NCBI RefSeq assembly: GCF_000001735.4
Contig: NC_003075.7
Span: 12,897,001-12,961,000, forward strand
From: Arabidopsis thaliana
Lineage: Eukaryota; Streptophyta; Magnoliopsida; Brassicales; Brassicaceae
Length of the DNA stretch: 64,000 nucleotides
Direction: 5' to 3'
Both the position numbers and the translations under genes were made by a program. Below are positions 57,546 to 64,000 of the stretch, piece after piece (position 1 is the stretch's first letter; every line of letters starts with the position of its first letter). The notes under the pieces are model-generated. The model had not been told where the DNA came from. It worked only from the letters and a program-made list of their open reading frames with translations, and did no database searches.

Positions 57546-59342
57546 AGCAGCAACATGAAGCTGCTGCTTCTGATGGTGGTTACTCAATGGACCCACCACC
57601 AAGACCCGAAAACCCTAACCCGTTTTTAGTCCCACCCACTACTGTCCCCGCGGCCGCCACCGTAGCAGCAGCTGTTACTGAGAATGCGGCTACTCCGTTT
57701 AGCTTAACAATGCCGACGGAGAACACTTCAGCTGAGCAGCTGAAAAAGAAGAGAGGTAGGCCGAGAAAGTATAATCCCGATGGGACTCTTGTCGTGACTT
57801 TATCGCCGATGCCAATCTCGTCCTCTGTTCCGTTGACGTCGGAGTTTCCTCCAAGGAAACGAGGAAGAGGACGTGGCAAGTCTAATCGATGGCTCAAGAA
57901 GTCTCAAATGTTCCAATTCGATAGAAGTCCTGGTAAATATCTTTTTAGAACCTTCCTTTGATGTCTGTTAAAAGTTAGTAGTGTAACTGACATGGATCTA
58001 TATGTGGGGTTGACTTGTACGATGTTGGAATAAGAAGAGAACTTTTTGTGTCAGAAGTCATAAGCTAGTGAAGAGAAAGGCTACGACTTTAGGGGAAGTA
58101 GATTAGAATATGCACATCACAACATTTCCCAAAAGCTCAGGGATTAGGAGAGAACAGCTTTAATTAAGTACAGTCTTGGTCTTGTGTTTGTCTTATAGAT
58201 CAGTTACATCTTGTTTTAGTTTGATATTTGTCTGTCTTGTGTATATCTTAGTGTTTTGTTGTCTCAACTTTGATTTTTGACTTGTCTGGATTCAGTTGAT
58301 ACCAATTTGGCAGGTGTAGGAACTGCTGATTTTGTTGGTGCCAACTTTACACCTCATGTACTGATCGTCAACGCCGGAGAGGTATGTTTTTTTCTGAATG
58401 ATCATATAGTCTTCAAATCGCTTACTATGATCAGTTATTAAGCTAAGCTGTTGACCTGTGGATTTGTGTAGGATGTGACGATGAAGATAATGACATTCTC
58501 TCAACAAGGATCTCGTGCTATCTGCATCCTTTCAGCTAATGGTCCCATCTCCAATGTTACGCTTCGTCAATCTATGACATCCGGTGGTACTCTAACTTAT
58601 GAGGTCCACATGCTCTCTTCTATCATCCATCTTCTCCATTTTCATATATATATATAAAGAATGCATTCTCTGTATTTGGTTTCCTTCTAATGTTTTTTGT
58701 CTTATTGTGAGCAGGGTCGTTTTGAGATTCTCTCTTTGACGGGTTCGTTTATGCAAAATGACTCTGGAGGAACTCGAAGTAGAGCTGGTGGTATGAGTGT
58801 TTGCCTTGCAGGACCAGATGGTCGTGTCTTTGGTGGAGGACTCGCTGGTCTCTTTCTTGCTGCTGGTCCTGTCCAGGTTCGTTTAAGTTTCCAGATAGTA
58901 TGTGGTCTCAGAACATGAGTTATATTTTGTGTCTGACATGGATTTATTACAGGTAATGGTAGGGACTTTTATAGCTGGTCAAGAGCAGTCACAGCTGGAG
59001 CTAGCAAAAGAAAGACGGCTAAGATTTGGGGCTCAACCATCTTCTATCTCCTTTAACATATCCGCAGAAGAACGGAAGGCGAGATTCGAGAGGCTTAACA
59101 AGTCTGTTGCTATTCCTGCACCAACCACTTCATACACGCATGTAAACACAACAAATGCGGTTCACAGTTACTATACAAACTCGGTTAACCATGTCAAGGA
59201 TCCCTTCTCGTCTATCCCAGTAGGAGGAGGAGGAGGTGGAGAGGTAGGAGAAGAAGAGGGTGAAGAAGATGATGATGAATTAGAAGGTGAAGACGAAGAA
59301 TTCGGAGGCGATAGCCAATCTGACAACGAGATTCCGAGCTGA
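57488..59342 (+). CDS. AHL3: AT-hook motif nuclear-localised protein (AHL, PPC domain)
   Basis: Five exons, 57488-57932, 58296-58381, 58472-58603, 58715-58876 and 58953-59342, encode 404 aa. Two AT-hooks are present: KKRGRPRKY (about residues 87-95) and RKRGRGRGK (about 123-131). The PPC/DUF296 domain (about 163-300) starts FTPHVLIVNAGEDVTMKIM and includes the GRFEILSLTG and GRVFGGGLAGLFLAAGPVQV blocks. The C-terminus is acidic (EEEGEEDDDELEGEDEE). This fits the type-II AHL clade with two hooks and introns. AHLs bind matrix-attachment AT-rich DNA. I recall AHL3 moving between cells with AHL4 to set xylem boundaries in the root. Confidence 0.96.
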
Positions 59343-60833
59343 TGATGATCATACGGTTTCTTTTCGCGGATTTGTTAGGTTTGATGGATTTCAGATTTTG
59401 GTTGATTGTTTTTATTAACACAGAATGTTTAGAAGCTGCTATCTTTAGGTTCCCATCCTCTTGTGATTGTTGTAGTATCCTTGTTAGAAACAAACTTACT
59501 GTTGCAAAACTCTCCTTCAAGAAAGTTTTCACTTTGCTTTACCAATTTACATTGTCACTATTTCAAATAGATATGTATTTCTCTCAAATGATGCATCAAA
59601 ATCGGTGATTAGTGAGTGGTTTAGTGGTAGGAACTTCCCACTAACTCTCATGTAACTTTTTTTGTCACCCACTAACTCTCATGTTAGTTAGTTTTTTGGT
59701 TTCATTCTCTATATATATTGCAGAATGTTAGATATGTGTGACATTTATAATAACTTGAGAGAAGTTTCTAGAAAGAAAAGGTTTTGAAAAAAAGTTAACC
59801 GAAAGGGCATTTTCATGGTGTTAAGTGAGTGATGTTTGTTTTTGTTTTATTTCTCAAATTCTACCTCAGATTTTCGATGACTTCTTGACAAGTTATATCA
59901 CTAAACCAAGATAAGGTATAAATTATTTTGATTTTATTGCGTTTGTATTTAATAGCTTACATTGGTATACTTGACTTTGAATTTGGTTCTGGCATGTTTG
60001 TGTCACTAGTCATCGTGGTTGAAGAAAATGTTAAGTTTCTTTTTTTTCAACTTAAAATCTATCAAAAATATTTCATTTTTATGATTTTAGTAGCATAGAT
60101 CTATATGGTAATTGTTGGAAAAAAATATACTTTGAAAACATATGATAATTTTAGTATATGTTAACCTTTCAAAAATATAATATTTTATTTAACACGTCTC
60201 GAGCTAACAACTTTGAAAACCAATATTTATATAGTAAGTTAAGTTTTCAGCCTCTTACTTCTCTAGAATATGAGACTTTTTAAATTCTTCCCACAATTAA
60301 ATATATTATACCAAATGTATAATTATTTTTGTTGACACGTCTAACAATCATGTGGTTTAGTAACTTTAAAAACTAAATTTTATATGATAAGATAAGTTTT
60401 TTTTTTTCTTATAATATGAAAATTGACTTTTCAAATTCTTTCCATATGTTAATATGTTATACTTGTAAATATGGTTAATCTCATTGAACATTTTATTTGG
60501 TTAGTAACTTTCAATATCAAAGTTTATATAGTAAGAGAAGTTTTCACCTTTTTTTATTTATACAGAAAATGTGAAATGACTTTTCAAATTCCTTCCACAT
60601 TTCAGTATGTTATACTAAAAGTATAGTTAATACGCCAGTTAAAGTTTCAATTAATGAAAATATCAATATGATCTAATTAGAAAAGGGCCAAAACTGTAAT
60701 TTTTGTATGTTTTGACTGGTAGAGCTAACAGAGAAAATTACTTTTACAGAGAGTTTTTGGTCTATAAAGAGAGCTTGCATGGCTTCTTCACTACACTTCA
60801 ATCGTTATCACTTCTAAACAAAACCCAAAGAAG
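59343..60833. other. AT-rich spacer AHL3 to SAWADEE-like gene
   Basis: This 1.49-kb spacer includes the AHL3 3' UTR and the diverged tandem repeats at about 60,165-60,640. A directly repeated CCCACTAACTCTCATGT occurs at 59638-59654 and 59668-59684, 30 bp apart. No protein frame was found. Confidence 0.55.
60165..60640. repeat. Diverged tandem repeats, about 150-bp period
   Basis: Three degenerate units can be lined up by repeated markers. These are TAACAACTTTGAAAAC / TAACTTTAAAAAC / TAACTTTCAATATC at about 60205, 60361 and 60505. Each is followed by TATATAGTAAG or TATATGATAAG and AAGTTTT, then TTTTTAAATTCTTCC / TTTTCAAATTCTTTCC / TTTTCAAATTCCTTCC, then a TATGTTATAC-like or TATTATACCA-like stretch. 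Spacing is roughly 145-155 bp. Identity is moderate, so the repeats are old. No coding capacity was found. Confidence 0.7.
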
Positions 60834-61683
60834 ATGCACAACTCTCTAACTTCTAATCAGAGTGGGGCTACTAGTCCGACGGTTTTCTCCGGCGAGTTCG
60901 CCGATGACGTCGACTGGTCCGATGAAAACTGGCCGGAACTAGAGTTCCGTTCAGCGGAGGACGAAGCTTGGTACGCCGTAGAATTTTCTGACATCTGTGA
61001 CGCTTTGTGGATCAGCTTCAACGGCTTCTCTTATGAGCACGACGAGTTTTATCCAGCTGACGATTTCAAAAACTCCGACGAGATTCAAGAATTCGAAGAG
61101 AGGTTTCGAGCTTGTTCCGAGCAGATGCAAGACATCGAATGTCCCAAGGTCCATGAAGGCACCCAGGTCTGCGCCACGTTTCCTTCCGTCACCGAAGAAG
61201 TCAAGTTCTACGACGCTATCGTCGTTACGGTGAGTTCTAGAAATTAATCCCGGTTTAGTGTTTGAAATCTCAACTCCGGTTTGAGTAATACGGTTTTTGT
61301 GTATATAGGTGGAGAGGACGAAGCATGAACGAGACGAGGAAGGGAACGAAATTTGTGGATGTGATTTCAAACTTTTCTGGAAACAAGGTCCTTGGATTAA
61401 CCAAGTGACTACTGCGAAAGTTGGAGATATTTGTCTCAGAGCAAAGGATAATCGAATAAATCCAAAAGTGGTTTCGTTCTTGAAAGAAGCTAGAAGGAAG
61501 CTTCATGGAGAAACATGTAATCAAGGTAATTTATTACACTTATCTTTCTTTTGTCTTATGATTAAAAACTTACTATGTAACGGATTAGTGTATATGTGTG
61601 AAACAGGGGAAGAGACAGAGTGGCAAAAGATTCTTGAGAAGGTGAATTCTGCTATTCAAAACAACTTAAGCGTTGATGGATGA
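60834..61683 (+). CDS. SAWADEE-like domain protein of unknown function
   Basis: Three exons, 60834-61229, 61309-61525 and 61607-61683, encode 229 aa. The pattern LEFRSAEDEAWYAVEFS, then WISFNGFSYEHDEFYPADDF, a charged helix, VHEGTQVCATFP, YDAIVVTVERTKHERDE and CGCDFKLFW follows the order of the SAWADEE chromatin-binding domain (known in SHH1/SHH2, which read H3K9 methylation and unmethylated H3K4 for RNA-directed DNA methylation). There is no homeodomain in this protein, unlike SHH1. The C-terminal ~60 residues are helical (NPKVVSFLKEARRKLHGE). Family assignment is by my own pattern comparison. The zinc and histone-pocket residues need checking. Confidence 0.75.
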
Positions 61684-62656
61684 TTATGTTATGTTGCTTA
61701 GTGTGTTGCAAAAAAAAAACTGAATACTCTAGTTTGGGGAAGTCTCTTAGTTCATGCCTATCACTCCTTGTTTTTTTTTTTCTTGTTGTTGAAGTCCTTG
61801 GTCTGAAATATATATGCTTGATTTAATTGTGTTGATGAACATCACATAAGGTTTTGTAAACAGAGGCATAATTGATAATTACATTTGCAAACTCTAAAGT
61901 TCACAATCATAGTCCATCAAATACTTAGGAGCCGAACATCAAAAATGAGAAATTCCAATTCTAAAAACATTAAGATATCAGAAACCAGAGGCCCGCCGTA
62001 GAGATTGCCATTGCGACGGAGAATAATGGTGACGTATGGTGGATCATCAATGTTACAAAAATAAAAAAATAAAAACGGGTCAAAAGGTCAGAAATAACAG
62101 TAAAAAAGAACTTGCAGAACAAGAAATAGGTCAAAGTCTTTCTGACGGTACAAAAATGACAAATTCGTCACGGTGATGATGGTGACGTAACTGTACCTGA
62201 GAGTAGAGAGACCTTGATTAGAGACTAGTGAGAGAGACTTTCCACAAATGAATCATTGAATACTAACTAATGAAGAAGAAACTATAATCACTTTATTTAC
62301 ACCAAAAAAAAGGGGTATTATTTACATTATTCAATTGAACGGATTCACGAGTCGGGGTTGTCGTTGCTATAAAATCTGGCTTAAAGTTGATTGGCCCCTT
62401 TTTGGGTTCAAGTCCATCTACTATGTAAACAGCATTTGTATGATTCCAATTTTTGGTTTTTAAGCAAGTGTAAAATAGGCCAACAAAAGCTATCTGGAAG
62501 AGGAAATCTGGGAAACAAATGCTATGGTCTTATCACTTGAAACACAAATCCATTTTTCAAAAAGATTCAAGTGTTAAAAAGGAAAGAAACAATCTTTTGC
62601 AGCTACAACACCATTCAGAAACCCCTCATCAGAGATTCTATGAATTCAGGGCAGTT
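61684..62656. other. Convergent 3' spacer before FKBP53
   Basis: This 973-bp spacer holds two 3' UTRs. ATGGTGACGTA occurs at about 62028 and 62179, and surrounding sequence is weakly self-complementary (GTCACGGTGATGATGGTGAC). A tRNA-like B-box match at about 62404 was examined and rejected. No gene was seen. Confidence 0.45.
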
Positions 62657-63802
62657 TTATTGAACATTAATCAGTTCGACATCAAAAGTCAGCCAAGAAT
62701 TAGGAGGAATCTGGCCACCAGCACCCTTCACACCATACCTGGGAGCCAAACAATATTATCATCCCATTAAAAAGGTTTAACAAAACATTGCTAATTCAAA
62801 ATAACATAAATCAAAATGAGTTTACTTACCCCATTGATGGAGGAATTGTAAGCTTCCTTTTGTCACCAACGCGCATGCCTGTGGAATTCAAAAACTTGAG
62901 ATGAATACAACACGATTCACTTTTTGAACAAAGTTATAAGTAAAAAAACAGTAAGAAATTAAGATATATACCATTAACTCCAACATCCCATCCCTTAATG
63001 ACTGATCCAATACCTACACGTTACAATAAGAACATAAAGTATCACTTACACCAGCAATACACTGTAATTCTCAACCAATTTCCCAAGCTATTATCTTTGA
63101 ATCTAGTTATAATACCAACCTAGACGAAACTTAAATGGTGATTTTCCAATGTTGGAATCGAAAATCTTCCCATTCTTCTGAAGTTTTCCAATATAGCGCA
63201 CAGAAACCTGCACTCAGAGACAATAGAATGAGCTCCAAAAAGATTTGGGAAAACACACAAATACATTGATGCACTCTAATAGGATTTTGGATTCAAACCA
63301 AGTTCACAAAGACAATTAGCCAGAGTTAACCACAACTTAAGGGTTTGAGTGTTTGTAGGTTTTACAAGCCATTAGTTTGTTCACTTCCTATTTAATGTAT
63401 ATTCTTTGGTGCTCTTAGGTCTAAGTCTAACAAGGTATTACTTTGCTCACTTTCTATCTAGTGTCAATTCTTTCAACACCCACATTCTTATCACACTACC
63501 ACCTTGTTGCATAATCTATATGAGATTGCAGTAACCATATGATATTATGTGTGCAATTTATGACTTTAAGTGTGCATACCGTTTTTCCAGGATCAGCTCT
63601 CTTGCCGTTGGGTTTTCCCATGCTCAACTCTTCAACAATGAGCCCATTTGGGTATGTCCGTACTTGAGAAGACTTGGAGTCCGCTGGGGTTTGCTTCTCA
63701 ACAGTACCAGAAATTTCTGCAGCTTCGTCACTTGGTTTCTTCTTTTTCTTATTTTTAGTTTTCTTCTCAGCAGATTTATCTGGGGTCTTGGAGCTTTCAC
63801 TC
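62657..63802 (-). CDS. FKBP53: Nuclear FK506-binding immunophilin, C-terminal exons (5' part outside window)
   Basis: Five 3' exons on the minus strand, 63802-63580, 63207-63120, 63013-62972, 62878-62830 and 62738-62657 (TAA). The visible protein begins in a Lys/Glu-rich basic stretch (KKTKNKKKKKPSDEAAEIS), typical of nuclear FKBPs. It continues into a complete FKBP-type peptidyl-prolyl isomerase domain: VSVRYIGKLQKNGKIFDSN, then GIGSVIKGWDVGVNGMRVGD, IPPSMGYG and the end WLTFDVELINVQ. FKBP53 is a histone chaperone that binds H3 and represses rDNA. Its N-terminal nucleoplasmin-like part would lie beyond 64,000. Bases 63803-64000 are intron. Confidence 0.95.
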
Positions 63803-64000
63803 CTGCAATAATACCATAAAAAAGCACAGACTTTTGTTAGGAGAAAAAGTTTGAAAGAACCGCTGTATACTCATAAGCGTTTTTTACTTTGTGATCTATG
63901 TGAGTAATAATTCAAATACTTACTTACTGATATTTCACAAATGACATAAACACAATCTGTTATCACCAAAAAAGTTCTCAAATCAAGAAATAAGAGTTCT

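Noticed and set aside
62376-62415. A possible tRNA or SINE head: TGGCTTAAAGTTG followed by GGGTTCAAGTCC
   Set aside because: The two boxes are only about 14 bp apart, too close for a tRNA-type Pol III promoter, and no stem pairing or body follows.

Overview
This is a plant nuclear window, and it matches Arabidopsis thaliana. The signs are short GT-AG introns, AT-rich spacers, about one gene per 2.4 kb on both strands, and plant-only families (oleosin, PPR, AHL, QWRF, PMEI, GeBP). From memory the gene order fits chromosome 4, about At4g25120 to At4g25340. That placement and the gene symbols are recall, not a database check. All exon joins were read by hand from splice sites and frame continuity. 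In every complete multi-exon model the exon lengths sum to a whole number of codons.

Layout. 0-6 kb: the 3' end of an SRS2/UvrD-like helicase gene, a plastid-type methionine sulfoxide reductase A (MSRA4) divergent from a seed oleosin (OLE1), and a HAD class acid phosphatase. 6-19 kb: a Usp/kinase/U-box protein (PUB35), a conserved tail-anchored-like protein of unknown function, the RNA polymerase III subunit RPC4 and a QWRF microtubule protein. 20-27 kb: mitochondrial HSP23.6, a GeBP-type nuclear protein, a glycerol-3-phosphate-permease-like transporter and a 56-aa STMP1-like microprotein. 27-37 kb: RIN2, a membrane RING-CUE E3 ligase, and SKS1, a GPI-anchored cupredoxin. 37-42 kb: two convergent pectin methylesterase inhibitors separated by a tRNA-derived SINE, then PPR protein OTP70. 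42-54 kb: a UMP/CMP kinase, a photolyase-alpha/beta-hydrolase fusion, and two tandem SRG1-like 2-oxoglutarate dioxygenases. The spacer between the dioxygenases holds a relic of a second photolyase-hydrolase gene, an AT-rich insertion and a pogo-type MITE. 54-64 kb: an Emi1/DUF3128-like Cys-rich protein, AT-hook protein AHL3, a SAWADEE-like protein and the 3' exons of FKBP53.

There are no operons. Neighbouring genes are mostly functionally unrelated, apart from the tandem duplicates. I found no CRISPR array, rRNA, intact tRNA or LTR retroelement. The points most worth a second look are the photolyase-hydrolase chimera and its half-deleted tandem copy, a GC-AG intron kept in both dioxygenase copies, the chain of overlapping upstream ATGs in the RIN2 leader, the out-of-frame uORF over the AHL3 start, and a tRNA-like box-B element just upstream of a Pol III subunit gene. 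I did not find a clearly new multi-gene system.
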